Assembly (NCBI GenBank): GCA_965201045.1
Contig: OZ241746.1
Coordinates: 682,001-746,000 of the forward strand
Direction of reading: 5' to 3'
Length of the DNA stretch: 64,000 nt
Source: JAPORK01 sp026710285
Lineage (GTDB): Bacteria > Pseudomonadota > Gammaproteobacteria > Pseudomonadales > Endozoicomonadaceae
Shown: positions 37,610 to 47,300 of the stretch, piece by piece
Layout of the letters: each line of letters begins with the position of its first letter
Position numbering within the stretch: position 1 is the stretch's first letter
Position numbers and translations under genes: made by a program
Notes under the pieces: generated by a model
Told to the model about the DNA's origin: nothing
Database searches by the model: none
What the model saw: the letters and a program-made list of their open reading frames with translations, nothing else

Positions 37610-37772
37610 CTGGGTTGTAATAAAAAGGTTGACCACATCAAGCTGTTGCAAACTCAGTAGGTAACACCTCTTTTTTTTAATTGTAAAATTTATATTTCAA
37701 ATAGGGCCAAATAGGATCAGACTGAAAAGCAAGCTACATGCGAAACTTTTCTTTTCCGGAAAGTATTGCCCA

Positions 37773-37913
37773 AATAATACCAATGACTTTAATATTCATC
37801 GTGGGCACTCTTCTTTAGATGAAATATATAAGTATACTCATTTTAGTGCAGTTGACATCGATAGTGAGGGGTGTCCATCTCATCAAATATTTGCAGTATG
37901 TATAATCTTATAG
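37773..37913 (+). pseudogene. Possible tyrosine-recombinase C-terminal remnant
   Basis: One frame reads HRGHSSLDEIYKYTHFSAVDI before a stop at 37911-37913. It resembles the LGHxSLxTTxxYTH catalytic end of XerC/XerD-type integrases, including the tyrosine. No upstream domain remains. The match is short and could be coincidental. Confidence 0.25.
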
Positions 37914-37934
37914 AAAGTACTCTGTAAATACCAG

Positions 37935-38092
37935 TAATGGATTCCTTCGGAAGCAGGAATCCATAAAGAAGTTTCTAGGTTTTTTTCATACCTGCCCATA
38001 TATGTATAAGAGTATGCAGGACCCGCCGGAATCCGGTAACAGGCAAGTTATATTTTTAGCGCTAATTGTCTTTATTGGATTCCCGTTAGTGC
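37935..38092. repeat. GGAATCC-type palindromic repeats reaching into the 3' end of an APC permease gene
   Basis: A small hairpin unit (GGATTCCTTCGGAAGCAGGAATCC) is followed at about 38030-38092 by a partial copy of the 18624-18718 repeat (GCCGGAATCCGGTAACAGGC, AAGTTATATTTTTAGCG, ATTGGATTCCCG). The second overlaps the last bases of the permease gene, whose stop codon (TAA, complement of 38086-38088) lies at the repeat boundary. Confidence 0.5.
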
Positions 38093-39684
38093 GTTTTCAT
38101 ATATTCAATATATTCTGGGTCACTATATATATTTTTCTTTATCTCTTCTTCAGGCGAAGCGCTATGTATTGCCATTTTAAAAATAATTACACTAAAAATA
38201 GCCAGCACAACAAAATCCCAGCCAAAGGGAAGAAGGTCGAGCCCACCTCCAAAACTACCTAAACATGAAAACAGAGTAATACCAGCCACATAAAGTATAA
38301 ACCAATAATAGGGAGTTAGTTTTAGTGGATATGTTTTACCTCTGCTGGAGCATAAGCGATAACCCAGCATGAGCAAAAGTCCAAAAATGATCGCAAATCC
38401 TACCTGGCGCATTGTATTCCATCCTGTCCAGAAAGCAATAAGCGTACAGATATAAAATGTTATCATGCTGATAAACATACTGCCGGGCAATACAAAAGGT
38501 CGTTTAAGATCCGGGGCGCAACGACGTAAAACGATCAGGCAGACAGGACCTAATCCATAAGAGAGTACGATAGCTGTTGACTGAAAGGCAACCAATTTTT
38601 GCCAGGTAGGCAGAGGTACCAGTAATAAAATACCTACAAAAAAATTAACAATGATAGATTTTAGTGGCACACCTTTTTTAGTTAAATGCATCATAAATTC
38701 CGGCAGATATTTATTCGCACTAATACCATAATTAAGCCTTGCTGTTGTTGCTGTATAAATAACAGCTGTACCCGCTGGAGAAATGAGTGCATCAATGTAG
38801 ATTAATTTAGCCAACCAGAAAATTCCCAATCCAATCGCAATGGAGGCCAGGGGACCGGTATGTATAGACACAGACAGTTTACTCCAACCTTCACTTAGCA
38901 TGTCAGGCGTTAATGCACCGATGAGTATAATTTGCAGTGAGACATAAAGTACAGTACAGATTATAACTGAACCAATGAGTGCAAGAGGAACAGCACGCTT
39001 AGGATTTTTAGTTTCACCAGCCATAGAGATACATTCTCTGAACCCCAGGTAGGAAAAAATAATACCGGCTGCCGGAATAGCCCACAAAATATTTTGTATA
39101 CCAAAAGGTGCAAAGCCGTTATAGTCAGTAAAATTGCCGATTTCAAAATGGGAGCAGAAAATCCATACAATAACAATAACCGGAATGAATAATTTCCAGT
39201 ATGTGATCAGATTATTAAACCGAATAACGGCTTTGATTGCATAGAGATTAATAACAGAAAACAGAAAAATGAGGACAATTGCACAACCCCACCCCTCCAG
39301 AGTTAAGACGTGCTCTTCAAGAGAAGAGTAAATCGTCCATGGCAAATAGTGTGCAGAATATTCAAGTATAGCCTGTGCTTCTGTAGGTGCTGTGGCAACA
39401 CAGGGCAACCAGGCAAGCCAGGTAACGGTAAAACTAACCAGGCTTCCGTGAGTAATGTGGGTATAACGTGAAATACCTCCGGCCAGAGGAAGGGCTGTTG
39501 ACAACTCGGCAAAATTGAGACCAATGATAATCAGCAAAAAACCTCCGATTATCCATGAAAATATTGAAGCAGGACCGGCAATTTGCGCAGCATAGAGTGC
39601 ACCAAACAGCCATCCTGAACCAATCATCGCCCCCAGCGATGTCATTAATAACCCCCAACTTGTAATATCTTTTCTTAGTCTCAT
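38086..39684 (-). CDS. APC-family amino acid permease, aspartate-symporter-like (copy 1)
   Basis: This 532-aa inner-membrane transporter has about 12-14 hydrophobic helices. The first-helix signature is GAMIGSGWLFGAL, and conserved FSWIIGGFLLIIIGLNFAEL and GFRECISMAGETKNPKRA lie in helix 2 and around helices 6-7. It resembles the YveA-type aspartate:proton symporter group common in Legionella/Coxiella relatives. AGAGGG precedes the ATG. The gene is a tandem paralogue of the next one upstream (152 bp apart). Exact substrate unknown; amino acid uptake from a host is plausible. Confidence 0.88.
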   Translation of the reverse strand: MRLRKDITSWGLLMTSLGAMIGSGWLFGALYAAQIAGPASIFSWIIGGFLLIIIGLNFAELSTALPLAGGISRYTHITHGSLVSFTVTWLAWLPCVATAPTEAQAILEYSAHYLPWTIYSSLEEHVLTLEGWGCAIVLIFLFSVINLYAIKAVIRFNNLITYWKLFIPVIVIVWIFCSHFEIGNFTDYNGFAPFGIQNILWAIPAAGIIFSYLGFRECISMAGETKNPKRAVPLALIGSVIICTVLYVSLQIILIGALTPDMLSEGWSKLSVSIHTGPLASIAIGLGIFWLAKLIYIDALISPAGTAVIYTATTARLNYGISANKYLPEFMMHLTKKGVPLKSIIVNFFVGILLLVPLPTWQKLVAFQSTAIVLSYGLGPVCLIVLRRCAPDLKRPFVLPGSMFISMITFYICTLIAFWTGWNTMRQVGFAIIFGLLLMLGYRLCSSRGKTYPLKLTPYYWFILYVAGITLFSCLGSFGGGLDLLPFGWDFVVLAIFSVIIFKMAIHSASPEEEIKKNIYSDPEYIEYMKTH

Positions 39685-39836
39685 GCATTACCCTCTTACT
39701 AAAAGACTTTTACAGCCTGCCGGTGATATTTGTTTTATACACACTATTTCTTTCAGAAAAGTCAATAGCTTACATATTTCTGTGCTGACTATTATCAAGA
39801 ATCATCTGCAGTATTGTAATATCATTCGTTAAATAA

Positions 39837-41438
39837 TTATTTATACGCTTTTAAATGATCGATATATTCAGGATCATTATAAATTTTTGCTTGTATTTTG
39901 CTTTTATCAGATGCGCTATATAATGCCATAATAAAAATGATGACACTGAAAACCCCCAATATAACAAAATCATAACCAAAAGGAATAATATTAAGCCCTC
40001 CCCCAAAACTACCCAGCCACGAACATAAAGTGAGACCCAGCAAATAAAGGATAAACCAAAAAAAATTCCAAAATCTTAGCTCATACGTTCTTCCCCGTTT
40101 GGAACACAAGCGGTAACAAAGCATCAATATTAACCCAAAAAGGACAGAAAACCCAACATTGCGCATAGTATTCCATCCCGTCCAAAAAACAATCATCGTA
40201 CAAATATAAAAGGTCATCATACTAAAAAATGTGCTTTTGGGTAGTACAAAAGGGCGTTTTAATTCAGGAGCATTTTTACGCAAGACAATTAAACAAACAG
40301 GTCCCAGACCATAGGACAGCAAAATTGCTGTGGACTGAAATTCTACTAATTTTTGCCAGGTCGGCAAAGGCGCTAAAAGAAAAACCCCTACTACAAAGTT
40401 AATCGCGATCGCACTTACAGGAATGCCCTGTTTTGTTAAGTGCATCATAAATGCAGGTAAATATTTATTGGTACTGATACTATAATTCAGGCGTGCGGTT
40501 GTTGCTGTATAAATAATACCAGAGCCGGCAGGAGAAATAAGCGCATCAATATAAATAAGCTTTGCCAACCATCCCATCCCTAATGCAATAGCAATGGATG
40601 CGAGCGGACCTGTTTGAATAGAGAAGGTCAGTCCGCCCCAACCATTACTCAACATATCTGGTGTAAGCGCTCCAATAAAAATAATTTGTAAAGCTACATA
40701 GAGTACAACACATATAGTCACCGACCCTATTAGTGCTATAGGAATAGCCCGTTCGGGATTTTTTGCTTCTCCTGCCAGTGAAATACACTCCCGAAATCCC
40801 AGGAAAGAAAAGATAATTCCGGCTGAAGGAATTGCCCATAAAATGCTCTGAGTATCAAAGGGAACAAATCCTCCATATTGAGTAAAATTGCTAATATTAA
40901 AGCGTGAAAAGCCAATCCATGCGATAACAATGATAGGAATGAGCAGCTTCCAGAATGTGATCATATTATTAAGCCGGATGACAGCTCTCATTACATAAAG
41001 GTTGATAACAGAAAACAGAAAGACTAGGGCTGTGGCACATATCCAGCCGGACCCTGTTAAAACATGGTTTTCAATCGAAGAATAGACCTTCCAGGGTAAA
41101 TAATGCGCTGAATACTCTAAAATAGCTTGTGCCTCTGTGGGAGCTACGGCAACACAAGATAACCATGCAAGCCAGGTAACAGTAAAACTGACAAAACTTC
41201 CATAAGTAATGTGTGTGTGGCGGGAAATGCCTCCTGTTAATGGTAATGCTGTTGATAATTCAGCATAATTTAATCCAATAATAATGAGCAGAAAGCCACC
41301 AATCAACCATGAAAACACTGAAGCGGGTCCTGCAATTTGTGCCCCATACAAAGCACCAAACAACCAACCGGAACCAAGCATCGCACTCAGTGATGTCATT
41401 AATAAACCCAAACTTGAAATATCTTTCCTTAATTTCAT
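39837..41438 (-). CDS. APC-family amino acid permease, aspartate-symporter-like (copy 2)
   Basis: This 533-aa paralogue of the adjacent permease can be aligned along its whole length (SAMLGSGWLFGALYGAQIAGP, GFRECISLAGEAKNPERA, DPEYIDHLK at the end). It has the same helix pattern. GGGGAGG precedes the ATG at 41438. The substitutions are spread over the gene, so the tandem duplication is old and both copies appear functional. The two may differ in substrate preference. Confidence 0.88.
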   Translation of the reverse strand: MKLRKDISSLGLLMTSLSAMLGSGWLFGALYGAQIAGPASVFSWLIGGFLLIIIGLNYAELSTALPLTGGISRHTHITYGSFVSFTVTWLAWLSCVAVAPTEAQAILEYSAHYLPWKVYSSIENHVLTGSGWICATALVFLFSVINLYVMRAVIRLNNMITFWKLLIPIIVIAWIGFSRFNISNFTQYGGFVPFDTQSILWAIPSAGIIFSFLGFRECISLAGEAKNPERAIPIALIGSVTICVVLYVALQIIFIGALTPDMLSNGWGGLTFSIQTGPLASIAIALGMGWLAKLIYIDALISPAGSGIIYTATTARLNYSISTNKYLPAFMMHLTKQGIPVSAIAINFVVGVFLLAPLPTWQKLVEFQSTAILLSYGLGPVCLIVLRKNAPELKRPFVLPKSTFFSMMTFYICTMIVFWTGWNTMRNVGFSVLFGLILMLCYRLCSKRGRTYELRFWNFFWFILYLLGLTLCSWLGSFGGGLNIIPFGYDFVILGVFSVIIFIMALYSASDKSKIQAKIYNDPEYIDHLKAYK

Positions 41439-41866
41439 TCATCCTCCCCACTGCATTTCGGCTTTATATTTTTTGTCTTGTGTATTTTTATATAAATAAA
41501 AATTCGGGTAAATTTTATGCCATCTCTCTGGCTTTAATCGATCTAATATTTCGAAAAACATCATCTAATTCCTGAGTTATATATTTTTTATAAAAAATAA
41601 TATCAATGTTGTTTAGTTTTTAACAAACCACATACAATTTTATCAACATTATTAAAAGTCGCTGGCTTTTTATATTTAATAAGCGGTATTATACATATAT
41701 AAATATTTTTTTAAATGATGTTTCTATATCGAAAACATACTATATATTTTACTATTTAAAAACTATACGTCCGCTATCAAGTAAAGCAGATTATTTTGAA
41801 GTTATACTCACATGGTTTGTATTATACATACAACCTAGCATGTATATATAAATAATAACTTTATTG
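41439..41866. other. AT-rich spacer between the permease and holA
   Basis: These 428 bases are among the most AT-rich of the window. They contain no convincing gene or repeat. The permease promoter is expected at the left end. Confidence 0.35.
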
Positions 41867-42907
41867 TTACAATTGCACTCCTGTTGCCTGCAAAATCAAG
41901 TTTAACAATTTATTATAGCTGAATTTATCCCCTCTTTTTTTTAGATTGCTATCTACATCTGCGGCGTTAATAATCAACTGACTTATTTTCTCAATACCCT
42001 GACGATTAATAAAACTCAAATATTGATACCGCTTTCTTTGGAGAATAAATAACACTATATTTTGCTCTTCAGAAATTTTTTTAATTGCAGCATCTGGCAT
42101 CATTTTTTGTGAAAGCAAACAAGCCAACTGATTCAGGATGCGCAACTCACGGACGATAATTCCAAGAATACTGGTTAATTCAATACCTTCTGCACAGAGT
42201 CTGCGATACATTCTTACTGCATGACGTACATCACATGCAAGTATCGCATCGATTAAACCAAAGGTATCATAATGCGCATTGTCAGCAACTACGCTGTTTA
42301 CTTGTTGGCGTGTTATTTTTTTATTAGTGCTTAATAAACAAAGCTTTTCTACTTCTTGAGATGCCGCTAATAAATTTCCCTCTGTACGTTCAGCCAGCAG
42401 GGAGGTTGCTTCCATGGTTATTTCCAGTCCGCAACGACGGACCCTCTCATTAATCCACTGCAGTAAAAATTTACCTTCTATCGGCCACACAGGAATCCAC
42501 AGACCGGCTGATTCAAGCTGTTTAAACCAGCTGCTGTATTCAATTGTTTTGCTAATTTTATGGCAAATCAGAATTAAAATATTTTCAGGTGAAAGATGTT
42601 TGGCATAAAACAATAAAGCACGCTCTGCTGTTTTTGTCATTTTATTGCCTTCAGGAAAACGTAGCTCAGTTAAACGTTTTTCTGCAAATAACGAGATACT
42701 TCCGGCAGCTTCTTCAAGCAGAGACCAGTCAAATTGTGCATCTGCATGATAAATGAGATGTTCATACATACCTGCCTGTTTAGCCTGTGTGCGGATCAAA
42801 AAACAAACCTCTTCCTTCTGAAAAGGTTCATCACCACTGATAATGTATACAGGATGCAATTGCTGTTTGAGCAGATTTGGAAACTGGGTTGCTTTAATTT
42901 TCATCAC
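41867..42907 (-). CDS. holA: DNA polymerase III delta subunit
   Basis: HolA opens the beta sliding clamp as part of the clamp-loader complex. The 346-aa protein aligns with HolA throughout: HPVYIISGDEPFQKEE near the N-terminus, SLFAEKRLTELRFPEGN, LTERTEGNLLAA-like AERTEGNLLAASQEVEKL, and a C-terminal helical domain. The start is GTGATG; the ATG at 42904 may be the real start rather than the GTG at 42907. It lies 22 bases after lptE on the same strand, the conserved lptE-holA order. Confidence 0.95.
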   Translation of the reverse strand: MMKIKATQFPNLLKQQLHPVYIISGDEPFQKEEVCFLIRTQAKQAGMYEHLIYHADAQFDWSLLEEAAGSISLFAEKRLTELRFPEGNKMTKTAERALLFYAKHLSPENILILICHKISKTIEYSSWFKQLESAGLWIPVWPIEGKFLLQWINERVRRCGLEITMEATSLLAERTEGNLLAASQEVEKLCLLSTNKKITRQQVNSVVADNAHYDTFGLIDAILACDVRHAVRMYRRLCAEGIELTSILGIIVRELRILNQLACLLSQKMMPDAAIKKISEEQNIVLFILQRKRYQYLSFINRQGIEKISQLIINAADVDSNLKKRGDKFSYNKLLNLILQATGVQL

Positions 42908-42929
42908 TTAATAATAAATCACCGTACAG

Positions 42930-43520
42930 CTATTTAACTTTTATAGTGTTGCCTGCGCTTTGATCTGTTTCTTTTTTTTGTCGAACAGTATGAGTTAAGT
43001 GCTGCAACTCCTTTGAATTGATAGCAGAAATTTCTCTTAACAGACTGTTGGCAAGCTCCTGTTTTAGCTGAGATTTTTGTAATTCTTGTTGATTGTAAAC
43101 CGCATTTATATTATCAGCACTTCCCAGAAAAGAAGTACTTTTTTCAATGATCCGGGGCATAAACAGTGATACACCTGCAGCATTTTTTAGCGTCCATTTG
43201 ACCGACCCTGATAAAAAGTAATTTGTGCTCATGCTGCTTAAATACTCTTGGTTTTCCTGGATATGCACAGAAATAATATCAACTATCCAGGGAGCATCAG
43301 GCTGTATTACGATACCAGCTTTTTGCATACTATTTTGTAAGATTGTGTAAAAATCCGTATCACTGGCAATGACATACAGCTGCTTTAGTTGTTGATTTTG
43401 CATGGTATTATCGCGCAGATGAAACCTGCAACCAAAAAGAAATGTAGTTATCAAAACAGTGAGTATTATATAGCCTTTTTTTCTCAAATACCTGGGTCGT
43501 GGGTGTCTCATGGATGCCAT
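42930..43520 (-). CDS. lptE: LptE, LPS-assembly lipoprotein
   Basis: LptE plugs the LptD barrel and helps insert lipopolysaccharide in the outer membrane. The 196-aa protein has an N-terminal lipoprotein signal ending in the lipobox LFGC, followed by RFHLRD, the typical GFxLRG-like start of mature LptE. The fold then follows LptE. An internal ATG at 43511 is an alternative start. leuS, the usual upstream neighbour, is missing; a gene-free stretch and an IS66 remnant lie there instead. Confidence 0.93.
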   Translation of the reverse strand: MASMRHPRPRYLRKKGYIILTVLITTFLFGCRFHLRDNTMQNQQLKQLYVIASDTDFYTILQNSMQKAGIVIQPDAPWIVDIISVHIQENQEYLSSMSTNYFLSGSVKWTLKNAAGVSLFMPRIIEKSTSFLGSADNINAVYNQQELQKSQLKQELANSLLREISAINSKELQHLTHTVRQKKETDQSAGNTIKVK

Positions 43521-43974
43521 CTATATTAATTCTGCTGCTAAAAAGCTTTCATTATAACCTGCTTTACACCTTATACAAAACTGAAAATATAAGTAATAAT
43601 GCTCATAATTTACATGATGTAAAAGAAAATTGTATGCAGCATGAACCCCTGTAATTTTCCTGTAGTGCCAGTCAGTTCTGCTGATTCTTAACGTAACTTA
43701 TTAATAAACAGAAACTTTTAGCTTCAGTTGTTTTATTAAAACATCATGCATTAAGATTAAAAAGTATAAGGCGCTGTAACAAAACAAAAAAATAAATTAA
43801 ATACACATCTTTTTTAAAGCATGATTTTGCAGTTTATTAACCCTCACAACAAAAAAATTAATTAAAGGGTTTTAAAACTTGTCTGATTTTGTGATAATGG
43901 CAACTGTATTTAATCTTAATTCACAAAATATCTGCAGTATTACAGTTATTGTAATGAATATATCTGTTTACCGG
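43521..43974. other. Spacer between lptE and an IS66 remnant
   Basis: About 450 AT-rich bases have no convincing gene. They include the lptE upstream region. No repeat of the families described in this window was recognised. Confidence 0.35.
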
Positions 43975-44215
43975 ATAAAAATGGGAGAGCAAAAAAGTAA
44001 AAGCAGCAATCTACCGGAACAACTCAAAGATTTTAAACAGGCAATACCACAACTGATGATCAATCCTGAAGCCCCTTTGACAAACAATCAGGAAGAAAAG
44101 ATTACAAGAGTGACTAAAGCCCATCAAAAAGTTTCCGGATGCTTCAGAAGTGAAAACAGGCGTTCGAACATTCCGTGCAATATGTAGTTGACCTCGTCAC
44201 AACAGTATGTTCTAA
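43975..44215 (+). pseudogene. IS66-family transposase C-terminal remnant
   Basis: The translation KSKSSNLPEQLKDFKQAI, PEAPLTNNQEEKITRVTKAHQ and KVSGCFRSE matches the end of the IS66 DDE transposase (PxVPFTNNxAExxxRMxKVxQKISGCFRSE). After CFRSE the match continues in another frame (GVRTFRAICS, then a stop), so there is a frameshift near 44155. The N-terminal and catalytic parts are gone. It marks an old insertion next to lptE. Confidence 0.7.
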
Positions 44216-44394
44216 TGAAAAGGTGAATCCTATAAGCGGAAGAAATTTGTTTTTAAACAACTCTCATTTTGTTAAAATAACAACTTCACTCAACTGAATT
44301 TATGAAATATTAGTGGTGTTAACAGCAACCAATGCAGTTAGAATATTGTTAAATTTTGCCTTTTTTTTGAATTAAATCTATTAATGTATTTTTT

Positions 44395-47300
44395 ATGCAA
44401 AATAACCTATCACCTAATAACTCGCAAAGACCAACAATACCAGATTCGCCCGAAACCAGTAATGTAGCGGACACTACAAATATATATAAAGCACAGCGAT
44501 CTGTAGCAGAACAATCTAAAAGTATAATACGTATCCTTAAATTCATAGACGCAATATTTGATCCGCGGATTCACCAGAGCATATTGAAGGAAAAACGCAA
44601 TCTTGTAGTTTGTGCACTAGAATATGTAATCAAAAACTCACAAAAAATTAATGAACAGTCTGAGCGTATTAAAGTTCTTAGAGATATCAGTAGCTCACAA
44701 GAAGAGATGAAGCAAATCGATGAGCTCGAAGCTATTCATAGAAAAAAACTCACTAGGCAGTCAGATACTTCTGCACAGATTACAAAAAAGACACAATCAA
44801 CTGACGCTTGTACTCAATCGCCCAACAAAAAAGTTACTCCTAAAGCCAAAGCTGCAAAAGAAAAAAACGCCGGAAAACAAAAAACCGGATTACTTCAGTT
44901 TTATTCTAAGGGCCGTAAACTGTTAGCTGCTGTTCATAAGGTATACCATCATGGTAAATCAAAGACAGTTAAGTTAGAAAATTTTAATCTGCCCTTTTTA
45001 GATCCTGCCTTCAAAGTCATCGACGCTAAAATAACCTTAGAGAAGATTACAGCATCTGAAGGATATAAAAATATTGAAATCAGAGCCACTGTCAATGTCA
45101 ACGCACAATACCCTTCTGAAGATGGTCGTATAGTTTCAGGACGTTTTAAATTAGACAGTAAAACAATTACTCTAAGTTTTACTGATACCCGGGGGATAAA
45201 AAAATTACTAAAAAGTTCCAATCTTGCGGAAGCTGGTCTTAAGCTTGGTACCACGCTTGTCTGGAACTCTTTTAAAAAGCTTGCTGGAAAAAAGAAATCA
45301 AAAACCACTGATCCAAAAACAACAGATTTATTAATTAATTTACTTAGACCTGATAATATCTCCTTAAATAACTTCACGTTAGAAGGGGAAATCAAAGATA
45401 AAACCGCACAGGATCAGAATGCAACAGCAGATTTCACTGTTCTGGCAGATCATTTAGATTATAATTTTGAAAAAAAATGTAGCAGCTGCAATCAAATGTA
45501 TATTGATCTTGATATTAATCAATATGCAAAACTCCTTCCTTCCTTTTTAAAAGACATAGCATCTGTACCAGCTGAAAAGTTACAATCTGAAAAAATGTCC
45601 GCAGGTATAAATTTATCCGGAATAAAGACAAAACATGAAGAAAATGTCAATACAATCTCTTTTTCTGAAGTTTATGGTGACACACAGGGTGATGTTAATA
45701 TCACTAAAGGTAAAGCAAAAGATTTACATTTAATCTTTATTAATGAAACTTCACAAACCCCACTGAAAATTACAGCCAACTGCATGGCATCAAAACTTTC
45801 TGCCGACCATGTTAATCTCCCCATAGGTCAAAAGGGTTGTATGTCAGTGGAAGGATTTAGATTTTCTGCAATATTTCCGGATTCAACCAGATTAAAACAA
45901 CCTCTCAAATCATCAAACGGAACGACAGCACCAGAAGTAAATCAATTCTTAGATACAGAATTTACATTAGAGATAGATCAGGCAGATGGAGATTTATCAG
46001 GCATTTTCAATTCTGCCGGGCAACTAAAAAACATACACATGCATAAGCTTGAAGGTAGCGCTTGTATTAATCTTGATGTTATTCAGGTCAACTCAGAAAA
46101 ATTCGGTTTCCCCGGAGAAAAAACAGATCAACCTCCAGTTGTTCAGAATATTACAAAACATCTGGATGGCATAAATTTTCCGGGAACAGTAAAAGATATA
46201 CACCTGGAAATTTATCCACATGCATCTCCCGACAAACCTTTTATTGAAAGCAATATCGGAACTATGGAGTTAGATGTTGAAGGTTTTCTTGGCATTCGAC
46301 CCGTTGACACTAAAAATACTCTTTGCAAAACCTTAAGATTTACGGTCATGCGACCTGAAGAGAACAAAGTTCAGATTAGAGGCAGCTTAAACGACTTTTC
46401 TTGTGATGCAAAAATAGAAATTCTGAGTGCTGAAGGAGTTAGCGCAAAAGAGTTATCATTCTTCCTTGATGTTTTTTTGCATTCTGAAGAACAGCAGATG
46501 TCTCCCGATACTGTAAACCAAAAAAATGCACAACTTGCAATAAGCAAAATGATAGCGCATATCACAAGTCCTGTTAAAGGAGAAGTCAAGCAGTTAACAT
46601 TCAAATCACCTTATACATCTGATCTCACATCTGATAATATAGAAGCAAAAGAATTTAACCTTTTAGTACAGACAGATTTTGACAACGATAGTACCATAAC
46701 AAATATTGACCTCAAAAAAATCAATGCAGAGCTTTCTCCAAAATCCATTTCTGATGTAGAACAGAGACTGAAAGCCTTTGAAATATTTAACTTACTCCTT
46801 AAGCAGAAGACCGATAATCCTGATGCATCACTACTCACACCATCATACCTGCAAGAATCCGAGGAAGAGTTGCTTCCTGTTTCTGAAGATCAAACTTCCG
46901 AGCAAAGCCCACATTTTAAGCTGGATGGTAGCAGCGCCAATCTGAGAATTGTGACCCAGGAAGACCAGGTAAGCTCAAGAGTTGTTATACCTGAAGCTCA
47001 TGCAAATAAAAACCATACGGTTAAAAATTTAGAGTTAGAACTTGATGTGAGTTACGATAAAACAAACGCCCGGATATATACTGATGAAATTGACATCAAC
47101 CCGAATGCTGATAATTCATGTCAACTAAAACAACTCTGTGCAGTTGCTACAATCCCGGAAACAGAAGAAGAATTTGAAGCTGCTATTAATGTAGAAGATA
47201 TTACTTTTAAGCTAAAAGATCCCAAAGGTATTATTAATGCCCATGGCTCAATACAACAAAGTGGATTGCATATACGAAACAGTGAGGGCAAAACAGAGAT

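Larger units (their letters stand above)
36367..37640 (+). mobile_element. IS3-family insertion sequence, copy 1
   Basis: The element begins TGATGTGGTACCTTGAAACC and ends GGTTGACCACATCA. Inner end sequences (AACCCAGTTAAG) are also inverted. It is flanked by a 3-bp duplication AGC (36364-36366 and 37641-37643), as expected for IS3-family elements. It carries orfA and orfB overlapping by four bases, with a -1 slippery site. The proteins are identical to those of the copy at 48263-49535, so at least one copy moved recently. The left flank (CATTTAGCTCATTAGC) matches the short repeat seen intact around 55048. Confidence 0.9.
36165..37878. repeat. 13-bp inverted repeats bracketing the IS3 copy, possible older mobile element
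   Basis: ATGGACACCCCTC at 36165-36177 is exactly inverted as GAGGGGTGTCCAT at 37866-37878. If these are terminal repeats, the original element was about 440 bp once the 1.27-kb IS3 insertion is removed. No flanking duplication is visible, and an accidental pair cannot be excluded. Confidence 0.3.
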
